From Tomocerus qinae (Eukaryota; Arthropoda; Collembola; Entomobryomorpha; Tomoceridae), in contig CM034546.1 of assembly GCA_020055645.1 (NCBI GenBank), positions 34,224,001 through 34,288,000 of the forward strand: a stretch of 64,000 nt of DNA, written 5' to 3'. The notes below the pieces were generated by a model that saw only the letters and a program-made list of their open reading frames with translations, searched no databases and was not told the origin of the DNA. The number at the start of each line of letters is the position of its first letter. Within the stretch, counting starts at the first letter, position 1. A program made the position numbers and the translations under genes. Positions 38,389 through 53,100 of the stretch are shown one piece after another.

Positions 38389-38827
38389 CAAATTTTATTG
38401 TTTACTTGCAATTAGTTTTCAGCTATATCGAAGTTGTATTGAGTGAGACCTTATATTATATGTGTTAGCGGCAATAAGTGAATTCAGGCATTAAGCTTAA
38501 TGCCTAGGCATTAAGTGTAATTTTGAAACATTTTAGTTTTTCGTACTTAAAATTTGAAAGAACATTCATATTCATTATTTCGTATGTGTATGTGAATAAG
38601 GACAATTTTAGAAGTCCAAAAAGGTAAAGATGTTTACGGTGTCATGAATAAGGACCGAGTTATAGACCTTCAAAATTAGTACTACAAAATTTGATATACA
38701 TATATACGGCCTCAATACAAATGTAATAGTACAAATAATAAGCCAAACAAATAAATGGGCTATAAATATACATGAAACAAATATAACTTTTATGACTAAA
38801 TGTATTCGGATCGTTGCCACGAAAATA

Positions 38828-39148
38828 TTAGACCAAAGAAATTAATTTTTGCTGATTGAAACACGTATTTAAAATTTGAAATGTCCAGGGTTGGACAGTG
38901 CCATTAATGTAATGGTAATGGCTACTTTTGCAAAACGACTGATCATTATCATATCCACATGGCCTGACATCGGTCATAGACGGATGCATTTTGAAATAGA
39001 CTGTTCTGCCGTTATGTTTGTAATCATATTCAACTTGTGAGCATTCAAATCTTTCTGCCCTCATATTGCCAGTTGGCCCAAGTAATGACTCACAAATTTG
39101 GCCCAATATTTTCATGTCATTGTGCATGAATACCGCCATACCTTCTTT
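38828..39148 (-). CDS. Hypothetical Cys-containing exon or gene remnant
   Basis: The frame from the ATG at 39139 encodes about 103 residues of balanced composition with five cysteines (QICESL, FECSQ, RPCGYD, SFCKS, NTCFN) and segments such as MRAERFECSQVEYDYKHNG. No signal peptide precedes it. A second frame just upstream (EKDSEKIKIDEKFRPFIKRR) ends at a possible donor GTATGG. The two may be parts of one decayed or misread secreted-protein gene. I recognise no family, and it may be chance. Confidence 0.3.
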   Translation of the reverse strand, partial: KEGMAVFMHNDMKILGQICESLLGPTGNMRAERFECSQVEYDYKHNGRTVYFKMHPSMTDVRPCGYDNDQSFCKSSHYHYINGTVQPWTFQILNTCFNQQKLISLV

Positions 39149-39682
39149 TTATAAAAGGGCGGAACTTCTCGTCGATCTTGATTTTCTCTGAGTCTTTTTC
39201 AACGCTTGATGAAATGTACTCTTTCATGTATTTGATACTGCATTTCGAAAATCGAACTTAAGTCTCTCCATGAGTCAATGGATCCTTATCAGTCATCATA
39301 TGAAAGCCCATATGATACATTAAAGTATCAATTCGAACACTGCTCTAATTATTTGACTTCACAAACTATTTGGTTAGTGTGAACAGTTTATTAATGGTAT
39401 TGGTAAAACCTACCTGGTACTCAGTTAAAGATAATGAATTTGATCCGATATTATCATATTGAATAATTCAATAAATTCAATATTTAACTAGTGTTAGTTG
39501 CTATTAATAGAATTGTACGTATAACTAAACGAGGAAAAATTTGCTTAAATATTAACTATGTCTCACTCAAGTCAATAATTCTGTCGTCCACCGTAAGTCG
39601 TAAGCAATTAAGCATACACCAAATGATTACATTCTTCCATAATTTCCTATACGCACATGTATACATTAAACTACATATTATG

Positions 39683-39755
39683 TAGTTTAATGGTCAGAAT
39701 ACTTGTCCGCATTGCTGTAGTAGATGCTAGCTTCGAGACTAGCCGTGTGTGTTTA
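39683..39755 (+). other. tRNA-like segment (SINE head or tRNA pseudogene)
   Basis: A-box-like TAGTTTAATGGTCAGAATA is followed about 30 bases later by a T-arm-like GCTAG CTTCGAGA CTAGC. The acceptor stem does not close and the loop is one base too long, so it is not a working tRNA. No target duplication found. Confidence 0.35.
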
Positions 39756-41019
39756 CTTTTTAGTTCTTTTCGTCCTCATTTGACTACCTAACTTATCTAT
39801 CTATTCAAAATTATCTCTAATCATTTCTACCTCTGAGGCTATATCCATAGTGGAGATGTTTGTGTTCTCACAATAATTGTATAAGAGAAATTATTATCAT
39901 TTAACACAAAATTACCAAAATAATGGCGGAAATTAAGTTTAATAATATGAACATTCATTTTAAATAAAGAGAGAAGACTTTGAGGAATTAGATTATCAGA
40001 TTTCAATTAAATCACTACTTTCAGTAGTTCTGATCTAACCTGTTAAATACAATACGTGATGTCCTGAAACAATAAACATTCCTTTCTCCTTTACCAACAG
40101 CCCTACAACTTTACCAAATTCTGTAGGCAATGTTTTTGACAGAAGTGTCTAGGCCATTATCAAATATTCATATCGCTATATTTGTGTGTGTTTGCTCGGC
40201 AGGTTAGTACTCCTGAGAAATGAAAAGGAATGCTAGCCTGAAGTGACTACTAGCACAGTTAAATACTACTGTAGCTATATTCTGTAGCTATATATTCACA
40301 GTGTAAGTCTCAAGACAAAAGTCACACAAACAATTGCCTCGAACCTTTCGAGGTCTTAAAATTAAATGGCAGCCAGTTTGAAGCTCAATTGATGCCAAAC
40401 CAAAGTAGGACACCATATGCTAAGCCTTTTCAGTCAACTTGTAAGAGTTTATTATCGCTGGTAATTGTGGTAATGCAGTTTTCCTCCCTTTGTTTCAAGT
40501 TTCATAGATTTCAGTTTAAAAGCTAAATTCCGAGATACATATCGTCCCTTTAAGACTAAGACGAAAAAACCTCTATCTATTTTTAGGTTGGTACAGGAGC
40601 CCTACATCCATACTCTTGTTAGTAGATTTTCCTGCATTTCCCCGTTTTTTACCTGCACCAAACAAAAAATGGATATTGCCTTTATCCTTCCTTTAAGAAC
40701 GATATGCACTAGGTCTTTTTGTGGTCAAATGTAATCGTTCTCCTCCTTCAGCCATTTCAGATTTACTATTGTAGATTGCAAATATTCTACCTTTCAGTGC
40801 TAATGTTCTTGTTTCTATTTCTTTAGTACACATGTACTCATTGTAAGTGCACACGTACCAAATGCCCTTGTTTTGACCGTGGAATTATTTCGGCACGCCG
40901 TATTATTGTATCAAAGCGTGGTATTTACTGGGAAATAATTCGAAATAATTCTCCTTCCGGGGAATTATATCGATTATTATCGGTATTTGATTTTCGTATC
41001 ACAGCTAGATACTAATAAT

Positions 41020-42835
41020 AAAATTAAAAAGTAAAAACTTAAAAAAACTCATAGGGAGACGCGAGAAAAACCAGAAAACAAGGAATAATAAAGTTTCTGG
41101 ATAATCAGAATATCTCGTAAATTAAAAAACATATATACCCCAGACTACCGGTTGAAATTGTTTTTGAATCATTTTTAGCATTGTGAAATTGGAAAGTGTG
41201 AGTAGAAGAAATAGTGTGTTGTAATTTGGTCGCTATCAAGATGTCTTAAATCTCAATGGTCCCACTTCCACTAGATATACAAGGTAGAGACAAATGCAAG
41301 TCTCAAACTGTAAGTATATAGGAGTATCGTAACTCATATGACAATGTGCTAATTCTCTGCAGTCAATTAATTGATAGTAGAAGTCTAAATTTTCGATTAT
41401 CTCCATCCGGTATCTGTCAAAGCCAACCTGCGAGATTCCCTATCACTTTTAATTTTTTGTGTTGCTTTAGCTTGGGATATAATCATAATCATGATCCCTG
41501 TATAGGGAAATTTTCGCCGTGTGGCGTTACATAGCTAAGCAACAAAAAATTCTGACTGTACCCGGAATTCTAAACCCTGCCTGGGTCAAACCACTATTGT
41601 CATTTAGATTAGTTTCAGCCGACTCTAAATTTTCCGAAAGATATTCATTTTCTTTCTTATGCAGTGAGGTATTTTCATAATTTTTAATCCATTTCAGGAG
41701 AATCTTTTTGAATCAGGCCAAAGGATTTTCAATATTATAATTTACAGTATTTGTTTATTAATTTACTTTATTTATTAATTTGCGTGAAAAGATTATTTTG
41801 AAATTGTAATTTCAACCGGGAGACTGGGGTATATATGTTTTTTAATTTACGAGATATTCTGATTATCCAGAAACTTTATTATTCCTTGTTTTCTGGTTTT
41901 TCTCGCGTCTCCCTATGAGTTTTTTTAAGTTTTTACTTTTTAATTTATTTTATAGTTTTTATTGTTCATATGTAATGTAGTTGAACTATTCTATTGAACG
42001 TTATAGCGGTATAAGTGAGAATGTTTAGGGATGTTGTACATAAAACAATATTTTTCCATTCCTGAAATATTTCCCCATTTCTAAAAAAAATTTATGTCCC
42101 TGGAGTATTTTTCAATTTTGAAGAATAATTTTCAGTCCTAGAATATTCCTCAATTTCGAAAATTGATTGAGCTTATTCCAATTTCTAAAACATTCAATCC
42201 CTAGAATTTTCCCTCATTTCGGAAATGTCTATCTCTGACTGTCTATCATTTGTTCGCAAAAGTATTAATAATATACTCAATCAAATAATATCAGTATTTG
42301 GATTTATGGGGGGCTCTGCCTCCCAACCCCCGCCAGGGGAATGAAAAGTGAGTGTTGTGGTTGTAGTTGGTGGTACCAGTAATTCAATCCTTTGGGTTAG
42401 TATTATGCAACGGTATTCAGTCACCGTGTGTATTACTATGACAAGAGTGGATTGAGAGGACGTGATAATACGGATTGGAAAGAGTAGTACAGTAGTACAC
42501 TATACTATTACTGCACTACTAGCACTACTGCACTGTATCTACGGAAACTAAATTTGACAATTGAATTATGCTAACCAAACAAGGTCACAACCGAATCTTC
42601 TGGCTCTAGCGGGAGAACCGGTCCTCCGACAGAGTTGCTGAATTAAAGCACACTCCGTCGAAGAATTGTTTACTATTACTGTCTCTATAATTTTTGCCCA
42701 GAAGTTTCAAGTTTTCGAGATATCCTTTACAGAAATTTTCGAACCCCAACCCAACCTCATACATAGGGATTGACAAATCCTGAGAGCAGTTAGCCTGCCT
42801 CGAATGTCTCCCTATGAAAAATATTCTACAATATC
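41020..42835 (+). mobile_element. X-family DNA element, copy X3
   Basis: The left repeat (CTCATAGGGAGACGCGAG, then AAACCAGAAAACAAGGAAT, 41031-41165) recurs inverted at 41810-41950. A tail follows with GGGGGGCTCTGCCTCCCAAC near 42310, TTCAGTCACC, CTAGCGGGAGAACCGG and a short inverted end TGTCTCCCTATGA near 42815. It is collinear with X4. No coding capacity. Confidence 0.75.
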
Positions 42836-43521
42836 AAAATGGTTAATTTCAATATTCGAGTGCTCACTTCATTTACAAAAACAATTATATTTGACACTTT
42901 TATATCCACACATTAGAGTACTCGAACATTACATTCTACTGACCATATTAAAATTAGTGATTGTTTGCAGGCGACTTGGATGATCCTTTCACCCTAGTTA
43001 ATCACAATAAATATAAAGGAAGACGAACATTAGTAAATGAAGTTCAAAGCAAGTGACAAAGACTACGCTGTTAAACTTGTGAAAATTTGGAAGTCAATAT
43101 TCTCCCTAAATTTTTAATAAAGAAATTTTTAGTATTGTAAAATTAGGAAAGGTTATTTCACTTCAACCTCTTTTCGGTTTACGTAAACATTAATTTCGTT
43201 AATCAAAGAAAAGGATGCAAGAAAAATTTTCGGGGAGAATATAAATTCCAGAAGTTAAACAGTTAAACAAGTTTTACGATACAGTCCTTGTCGTATGGCT
43301 TCAACTTCATTTGATAATGTCCGTCTTCCTTTGCATTGTGCTTAACTACAATGAAGGAATAATCCAAGTCCCATGCAAGAAAGTTGCTATTTTGAATGTG
43401 ATCGTTGGAATGTGGAATTTGAGCATAATGGGTAGATATTAAAGTGACTGTATAACTGTTTTTGTAAATTAAGTTAGCACTCTAATATTGAAATTAACCA
43501 TTTTGATTTAGTAGAATATTT
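42820..43521. mobile_element. Foldback element abutting X3
   Basis: About 75 bp at 42820-42900 (AATATTCTAC, TCAAAATGGTTAATTTCAAT, GAGTGCTCACTT) recurs inverted at about 43440-43521. The interior of about 540 bp is non-coding. It begins where X3 ends, so one inserted beside or into the other. Confidence 0.65.
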
Positions 43522-44118
43522 TATTTTTAGTATCTAGCTGCGGTGCGGCTTCCATTGGTTTACTGACGCTTGCATCACATAAAATTGAGTACAGGGGTTG
43601 AATGAACTATAGCCACGAAGTCAAATATTTAGAGCAGTGCTACATTTATGGCTGAATGTACTAGAATCAATGTTCGAAAGTTAAAGTTGTAATTGTGTTA
43701 TTAAAATAAACATTTTCGTAGAAATCAATTTTCACTATTAATTACATACAACTGCTCTATCTAAGAAACGCATAATGTATACAGGAATATTGCTTTACCC
43801 CGGTTGGATGAATAATATATTTTTGCTAACTTTTAACTGACATTTAAAAAAATCGATTGCAAAAATTTAGACCCGGTTGCTAAAGTTGACGGAAATAAGG
43901 AAATTTTGCAATTCGTTTTGAACCATTTATTAAACACAGTAAGAAACAAGAAATAACTACAATAGAGCAAAATGCAAGGCAAATATATTTAGTGACAAGA
44001 AACGAATTGACTTCCATTAAACATGGAAAAATATTAAATTTGAGATAATATTGTAATTAATGATACGTAAATCACATTATCCTTCATTAAACTTAGAGTG
44101 AGGAATGTCAGAATAGTT
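43522..44118 (-). other. Dicer 3' UTR and downstream flank
   Basis: AATAAA on the minus strand (43926-43931), about 190 bases past the Dicer stop, is the likely polyadenylation signal. 43910-44118 is the part copied in the fossil at 16880-18259. Confidence 0.5.
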
Positions 44119-47100
44119 TCATTTGTTATTCTTCAAGCACCGAAGTGCATATTTAGCAGCTGCTTGTTTTGCATTTCGCTTGCTTGTACCGCGGCCGTAG
44201 AACGTTTTTTGATTTAACTTGACACTCACAAAAGCATAATTCTGAAAACTTGACTCACTGCTTTGTTCTCCATCACATGACCTGAAAAAATATTGAAATT
44301 ACATTTAAAAATAATTTGTTAAGAAATTAAACGATTTAGAACGGATTTTGAATGTCATCTGTAATAAATTCTGTACACATAAATAATCTGAATCATTATA
44401 TTATAACAAAGAATAAAAACGTTTTAAAAAATTTTGATACACCATTTATGATCAGATTGGAAAATTGGTCGAAGATATTTTTAATATGTATAGGTTATAA
44501 TGAAATGCTTAAAAAGTAAGGCCATACTCGAACACGATTCCTGTGTACTTCTCGTAAAGTTCACGAACTGGTGATTTGGGCGTATCCTTTCCGAATATAT
44601 CTAGAGTAATAAATTAAATAAATTAAAGATAGCCTCTTGGAATGGTAATTTAGTTTGTTAAAAGCAATTATGCCAAAATTTACCGATTTCATTTTTCATG
44701 AGTCTATAAAAAACTTTCCATGTCGTATCCAATGACATATTACTGTCAACAAATACCGCTCCAGCAAGCGATTCAAAAATATCACCCAATACCTTCGGTA
44801 CTTCAATATCTTCTGCAACCGTAACTTCCAAATCGTTTAACAGCTTAAACTGCAATAAGCAAAATAAATTGTCACTACTTTTAGATAATATTTGCCATAG
44901 AATTCTAGTTTACACACAATGAATTTCAAATCTGACTAGTGTTAGCATATAGCGTGTATTATCTATCCAGCTCTCATTGATGTGAAAATTAGTTAATAAT
45001 TTTTATATAACAAACTGCTTTAATTTTCTACTTCGTACACATTTTTGTATGACAACAAATATTCGTCACCGAGAGAGCATTAAAACTAGCAAGGAATAAA
45101 AAATATCTGTCGAAATGTCACTATTGTGGCACCAGAAGGCACTAATAGCAACTGATAATTGCACAAGTAATAAAAATAAAAGATATTCTTAAAATTTAAT
45201 TCGATCTACATACATGTCCAGTCACAGCGTGTCCATGTTCTTCTTGATATGCAGCAAATGTATCAATGGCATCTTGCAACTGTTTCGAGATCGATAGCAA
45301 AAACTTTTCAAATCCATATCTGACTGTCAAAGAGCCAAAAGTGACATTATTGACCAATGCCGATCTTAAGTCTGTAAGAGCACCTGGAGTTTTTGCTAAT
45401 CCGCATTTGTAAATGTGATCGGTGACAAGAAAATCTGTAAAATGGAAATTACTTTAAAAAAACATTATCAACACTAATTAAAAAACTAAATCATAAATGG
45501 CATATTGTTATCACCAAGGACAGCGTCCCCAAGGAATTCCAACCGCTGATAGCAATTTGTTATAGTATTCCTCAAAAACCCAGGATGTGAAAATGCTTCA
45601 ACTACCAGCCAACGATTAGTAAACCTGAAATAATGTAAGATTCACTAATGATATTTAAAAAGTAGTATATTTTTTATAAGCGACTAATCAACAAATTAGT
45701 GTCAAGTTGAGTATAATTGTATAACGTTAGGGCGATTTCCAAATTTGTTATTTTATTAAGAGTTTTTGAGTCATATTAACATTTATTATTGAGAAGATTT
45801 AATATTATATGAATCATTATTGAGTTAGTTTAATCTATGATTAATATATATTAAATTAAAACTTCAATGTGGTTCGCGCAACAAAAAATTGTTATTGTTG
45901 TATCATCATTACGGTTTCAAAAAAATTGTTATATAATAATTGTAGTAAAGTACATATATCTAAGTAATATTCAATTACTTTCAGAAATTGAATATTGGGA
46001 TATGGGATCAATTTACTAATTCAATTTGTAATGAATTACAATGATTCAAAATCATTTGCAAACATTAATACAAACAATGATTAACAAATTGCAATAATAT
46101 ACCAACAATGTTCAGATTTCAGAATTCAGAATGCGAAAAGAATTAATTTTTTGAGATTTCCTGAAAATACTAACTTGTATTGAATTAGATTCTCCAATTC
46201 GTCGATCATAGGAAGTAATTCCTCCGGTGTGGTTATAGGACTGTCCTCAGGTATGTTGATTGTTTGGGCTACAGGATTACACCGTGCATACTTGACAGAT
46301 TGGCCTGCCAGATTAGTAGCTCTCAACCCGAGCCAGTCCATACATCTCAACGCTCCGTCAATTCCAGAGCACATATAATAAGCTCCGATAAGTGCCTCTA
46401 CACAGTCGGCAATTCTTTTGTTCTCCATTCGACTATGCGTGAATGTTGTATGTGACTGTGTTTGTGACAAGTTAATATCTTCAGAGGCTCTAATTTTATT
46501 GACGAGTTCATCCACAGTCAAATTCTGAATCAAAATATTTGTTAATTTTTGTATTAATATTTAAAATTAAAATATTATTTCTGTTACCTCAATTTCAGTT
46601 ATATGGAGGTTTGAAAAGACGTCAAAATTTTTTTCAAGGACTAAAGCAGCTTGACTGATGACAGCTGGAACAGAAACACCAGGACGTAACCAGGAAGTTT
46701 CCGGATAAAAAATTCCTCCACTTAAGAAATCACCCAAATGTTTCTTTGACCCAACAATGAACAAATTACGGTTGGAAATTAAATTTATTCTCAATTTGGT
46801 CATGACTCCTTCATCGCCATCGGGAAACTCAGAAAATATGTGCGTTGAGGTGCTAAATTTCAAGAAAGAGTCTCCTATCACTTCCAGACTTTCCAGACTT
46901 AGGGCATCTTGTGCATTTGATAGTGTAATCGCCTGAAATTTAATTGTAAACATGTCTCAAATATCATCATTTAAAATTTAAACAAGAATTATTTTTACCT
47001 TCTTTCGATTCACAATGTGGATATATTTTCATGTTGTAAATTTGAGGGATAACTTAATAAGTTTTTAAAATTAATCGGCATGAATAAATTTTTGGACTGT

Positions 47101-50100
47101 ATATTAGGTCTACTCACTTCAATATTTAAAAATGGTATAGTACTATGGCTTATCAACAAAATAATAACATCATAAATTAAGTTTGTAAAGTGGCATTTCA
47201 AAATAACACTGATCTTTTGAATCTCATTATAATAACTGATTTAACTGCTAAAAAGATTAATGGCTTAATACCTCCATAACTGCATCTGCAGTAGGTCCGC
47301 AAATAACAGAGAAGCCCGTTTGCATGTCCAAACTAGGAAACTTGATGTCTTTAATGTCAAGTAAAGCTGCGATAAAAACCAAAATCAGAAAAATTAATAA
47401 TTCAGTAACCATTTTTATTAAAAAATGAAATTTAGCAAGAAAAATTTTAAAACGTACGATAAATGACATCAAGAGGGACAGAATTGTTTTCAGAGGACGG
47501 AATTTCAGGTGCATTTCCTTCCTCTGTATTTAATTTCGGTCTCAAAAAAGACCAGGATTTGTGATTGTCAATGTCTTGTATAGTGATTTTGTTAGGATGT
47601 AAGAAATCCAAATGTTTTGCTTCAAAGTCTCTTTGTCTACGGTCAGGACTGTTTATGGAGTTATTTTCTACCAGTGAAGTAGGTTCGTGTTCTAATTCTC
47701 CATTCAGTGATCCAAGTTGACCGAAATTAGCTCGAGAGAGCATCTGACGAGTTTTGTTTACAACATCCATATTGCTACCATCCATTTCATGTCTCGGTAA
47801 TTGAGATTCGGTGTTTGTAAGTTGAAATGGCTGCCCGCATCCAAGAACTACTTCCCCTCGTCCAGCTAAATTTTTAAATAAACTTTTGTTACAAATTTTA
47901 TAGTGCTGAGAGTTAATATTTATAAAAATATTACAGGCAAAAACCTTAAAAAGCTCATAGGGAGACGCAATGAAAACCAGAAAACAAGGAAAAGTAGTTT
48001 CTGGATAATTTAAATAGGGCGTAATTTAATAAACATGTGTGCCCCAGTCTACCGGTTGAAATTGCTTTTGAATCATTTTCAGCATTGTGCAATGTGAAAA
48101 TCGGTAGTACAAGTGCAGTTCTAATAATATGTGGTAGTTTTAGTATAGAATTTTAAATAACCTACCCAAACAAACGACTATAAAAACCAAGAGAGACCAT
48201 GAAAAATCCAGTAGTATACACGTTATTTTAAAATTTTACTATAGTAGTATTCTTTCATTGGCAGATCGGAGGAAAATTCTTTTAGATGGGGAGTAGTAGT
48301 AGTAGTAGTATGAATGAGTGGGGATGAGTGTTATCATTTGGTTGTTATCAAGGTGCCATAAGTCTCCTTGGCCCCATATCCACTAGTTACAAGGTGGAGA
48401 CAAAGAGATAATTAGGGTAAGGGAGTATCGTATAGGGTTATTAGAACTCATAATAATGTACTTATTTGCTGAAAAACAATTAACTGGTTGTACAAGGCTA
48501 AATTGTCTTTGATGCTATCTAGATTGTTTTCAGAATTTGCAACTACGATTTAAAAATATTTTTATGTCACAAAATATATATACAAACATTTTAGTAAAAT
48601 ATGTGCATTTTTTCTATATAGTCTGGCATTTTCCTAATTTCTACTTCATTTTAGAAGAACCTTCTTGAATCAGCTGAATTCTTTGAAGAACTTTCAATAA
48701 CGTGGAAAGACTATTTCGAATTTCTAATTTCAACCGGGAGACTGGGGCATACATGTTTATTAAATTACGCCCTATTTAAATTATCCAGAAACTACTTTTC
48801 CTTGTTTTCTGGTTTTCATTGCGTCTCCCTATGAGCTTTTTAAGGTTTTTACCTGTAATATTTTTTATTTTATAGTTTTTATTGTTTATAAATAGTTTAT
48901 ATGTAATGTAGCGCTATATTGAAAGTTAGGTAAAACATTCTCAGTGAATTAAGAATATTTTAGGTCTGTTATACGCAAAACAATATTTTTTATTCCTGGA
49001 ATATTTCTTTTTCACATTTTAAAAATTATTTTCTATCCCTGGAATATCCCATTTCTAAAATTATTTTCAATCCCTAGAATTTTTTCCCATTGCTGGAATC
49101 CGTAAAATGTATATTATCATTTATTCTCAAAATCATTAATAAAATACTCTATCGAATGATATCAGAATTTGGTTTTATGGGGGGCTCTGCCCCCCAACCC
49201 CCGTCAGGGGAATGATAGGTTGGTGTTGTGGTTGCACCCAATGGTTGCACCTAGTAATTGAAATCCTTTAAATTAGTACTAGGCGACGGGATTCAGTCAC
49301 CTTGTTTATTACTATGCCAAAGTAGAGTGAGTGGACGTAAGACACGTAATGATAGGGATTTGAAAGAATACTACACTATACTACTACTATTCACTGTATC
49401 TAGGGAAACTTAACTTGACAAATTGCATTATGATGACCAAACAATGGGACAACCGAATCTTCGGTGTCTAGCGGGAGAATCGGACCTCCGACAGAGTTGC
49501 TGAATTAACGCAACGTAGTTCGAAGAATAATTTACCCGTTTTGTATCTATAATTTTTCCCCAAAAGTTTCAGGTTTTTGAGGTACGCATGACAAGTCGTT
49601 TTGACTCAAAGGGGAAAAGGATACATAGGGATTGACAAATCCTGAGGACAGTTAGCCTGCCTCGAATGTCTCCCTATGAAAAAAACCAAATTATGACGAA
49701 TAAAATTCATTTTATATTTTAAAGCTGTATCGTTAGGCATAATTTTTGGAAGCAAATGTGTAATTAATAGTAATTATAAACTTACTATTGCAATCCAAGG
49801 CCGACTGCCAACTAAACATTTGGGCCACGGACTTTTGAATTTGGCGCCCTAACATTAATCTCATTGTACGCTGAAGGATGCTGGGCAGAAATCGTGACTG
49901 AATCAGAATAGACGCTGGTAAAGGATAAATTTTGACAAATTCAGGAACCAAATATTGGATAGAAGAACTATAACGCTGATCTTTTCTTTCTTCTTTGCTC
50001 ATCTTGGTAAGGTCTTTCTTTTTGGAATTAAAATTCAGCTGCTTTCCTAAAGCCACAGCAACTATAAATGGTCTTTCCGGATTCATTATTGTTAGGGAGT

Positions 50101-53100
50101 ACTTGTGCGAATAATATTCTGCCAATGACTTGGAATGAACATCGTTTTCGTCCAATGGAGAAGATGGGGTTATGTCACTTCTTAGTGCAGACACGCAATA
50201 ATACTAGACATAAAAATATTAATAAATCGTAAAATTAAAATAATAAAAATGAAAGAAATTAAACGAAACACAAATTAATTTTTTCCATCGTTATCAGTAA
50301 TTTTTATTTATGTACCTCAGGCTCCATTATTTCTTTATACCACGGAACAACGATGGCATCGACGTAATCCTCAACCGACCAAGGTGCTTTGCTTCTTTCA
50401 GTCTCGCCTACTGCAGTCATGTAGAATGCGTCATCAATATTTTCCAACTTTTCTAAAAGTGTCCAGTCAATATCCCAATCTCCATTCCCATCTACAATTA
50501 ATAATCAATATTATTTATTTTATTCATTATTTATTTAAAATATATAGATATATTTTTCAAACCCCGAAATAAAGCTGTAGTCAGTAAATTGTCAGTCTCA
50601 GATTTAATGACAACATTGCTTTTCATCTTCAACATTTTTGAAAATATAAAGTCCTGAAACTTCTTGATTTTTGCAATCTCCTCGCTACTTAAAGATGACC
50701 CACTTTTCAAAGTGATCATTTCAAAATCGGATTCCAAAACTCCATGACGGCCGTACAAATATCCAGGAGGAATCTTAAAAATACAAAATGTACAATTACA
50801 ATTAAATCTCAATTCAAACGAAATGACAAAAATGTTATTAAAAACATCTGATTAACATGAAAGTACAGCACAAAATTATATTATAGCTTTAAACTATAGA
50901 ATTATCATGCAAAGATAATATTTTTCTAAACATACATCTTTCAGGTCACAATTACACAAAATTGCCAGAGTATGTCTTTTGCCTTCAAAATTGTACAGCT
51001 TAAGATGCTCCGTGGAATCTTCAGTTCGTTCAATTAACGTTATGTTAACTAAATACACTGTGAAGTTTTCCATGGCCTTGATAGAACTTTGTTGCATGCA
51101 ATTTGGAATCTGCAAAGTAACAGGGATATGTATTATTATTTAATTATTTAATATAATAATTTATTAAACAAGTGCATTTATTTTTACCATTTTAGGATAC
51201 CATTTGTGGGTTTTAGTTTTTCCTACAGTTTCCACATATCCCAATTTTTCGTCCTGTTCCTTCACTTCGCTAAAAAACGTGTTGACTTTCTCTGGCAGGA
51301 CATAAGGACGGGGAAGTAGACGGTCATCCAGGGCCCCAAGCTCAAATAATCTTTTGCAAACCTTCAGGAAAGCATCTCGCTTGGCAAGATTCTTACTCGG
51401 CTTTACATCTCCCTAGAATATTACAATACAACAATTAAAAATCAATGATCAACTTAAATAATAATTTAGCAATGCAATTTGTACGTGTTTAGTTTTTAAA
51501 AGCTTTGGCATATAGCTTTCAAAAGGAAAATGATAATTTATGCTAAGAATGAAAGTATCTTAACATTTTGTACATATCGAAGTTGGTGTAGTCATTATTT
51601 TGGTAGAAATAAATTTTAAATAATTGAAAAAAGTTTGAATACTTCTATGATTTCTCTAAATATTGCATTTGATGGCAGCTGGACGTAGGCTTTATAAAGT
51701 TTTTGATGGGGAGGACCACCGGCGTCTTCCCACCAGGAAAATGGCTCGAGTTTTACAAATCGGTCACTGGATAACATCTGGCAGTAGCTAATCACAAATA
51801 ACAAAAATTAGTTAGAGAGAGGGTCAGCAAGATAAGAGCATCAAAAACAGATTTATAGTTCTACTTTAATCAAAGTATTTTTTACACTGTGCAATTGCAA
51901 GTATAAAATTTAAATGAATATGAAATACATCTTAGTCTTCATCCACATACACATTGAAAATTGGCTATAAAAATTACACAATCTTACCGGTGGACTAATT
52001 TTACAGCTCCAGTTAAAGTGATTTTAGGACTGTCGGGGTTATTGGGGTCGATAGTAAGTGAATCTTTTTCCACATCGGCGGATACTGGTTCACTATCGAC
52101 GTCATCTTCATCCAAATGTTTAGCATGTTGTCTTAAATGCTCAGCCAAATCAAAATTGAAGTTTGTATACTTATCCACAGTTGCTTCAATTGTTGAGAGG
52201 TTTTTCTCACTAGTAAGAATGGCAAATAGCGCTCCTCGTTTTCTAGCTCGTCCCATACTCTGCACAAATGATGGATAGGAGTGAACTGAGTCAAATCTAA
52301 TGACAACATTACAGTCAGGGACGTTTAATCCTTCTTCAAGTACACTCGTAGCGAAAATCAGATTGACTTCTTTTTTATGAAACCTAAAAAACAAAATTAT
52401 GACTTAAAAAGTAATTCTTCAATGGTAAAAGCATGAATATTACTATATAATTCTGTACATAATAATATCTACATATAAATATAGCAATTGTAATATAAAA
52501 TATACTTCTGAATAGTTTCTTCTTGTTTCCTGGTAGTTATACGTTGCTCTTCTAGATCGACTTGAGAATTTCTAGAATTAGCACTACCGACGACAAAAGC
52601 AGGTTTGATAAATTTGAATTTATCTCCACAATGCTCTACAGCGTCTAAGAATATCCACGTAAGGATCTGTGCGGTGAGTCTCTTCTGACAAAAGACAATG
52701 CCGCAGAGCGTGTCTGTTTTTCCATTTTCCTCCTGCCATTTCAAAAGTATACTGTAGAGGAGTTTCACTTTGGGAGATACGTATTGGTATATCTGTGCAA
52801 ATTTGTCATGTCTGTCCATTATATTATCACACTCGGCTATGACTCTAGCGAGACAGGTATCTGTGGCAGTTTGCAAATATCCAGTCATTTTATCTTCTGA
52901 ACGGGTCATCAACAAGTAACTTCGTCTGAGAATTGCACCAAGTCGAGCCCCATACATTCCGACACTCTCTTCATCAAACATTTTCTTTATATCTGTCAAA
53001 ATCTTACAATGTTCTTGCACTGGATTGCTCGAGTTATTGTACAGCTGCTCTGGTGTGCTTAACGAAGGATGATTTATTAAGGCAACTGTCTCAACCTTTT

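Larger units (their letters stand above)
38389..41019. other. Mostly non-coding stretch right of the palindrome
   Basis: Apart from the weak exon at 38828-39148 and the tRNA-like segment at 39683-39755, I see no gene or clear repeat. Confidence 0.4.
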
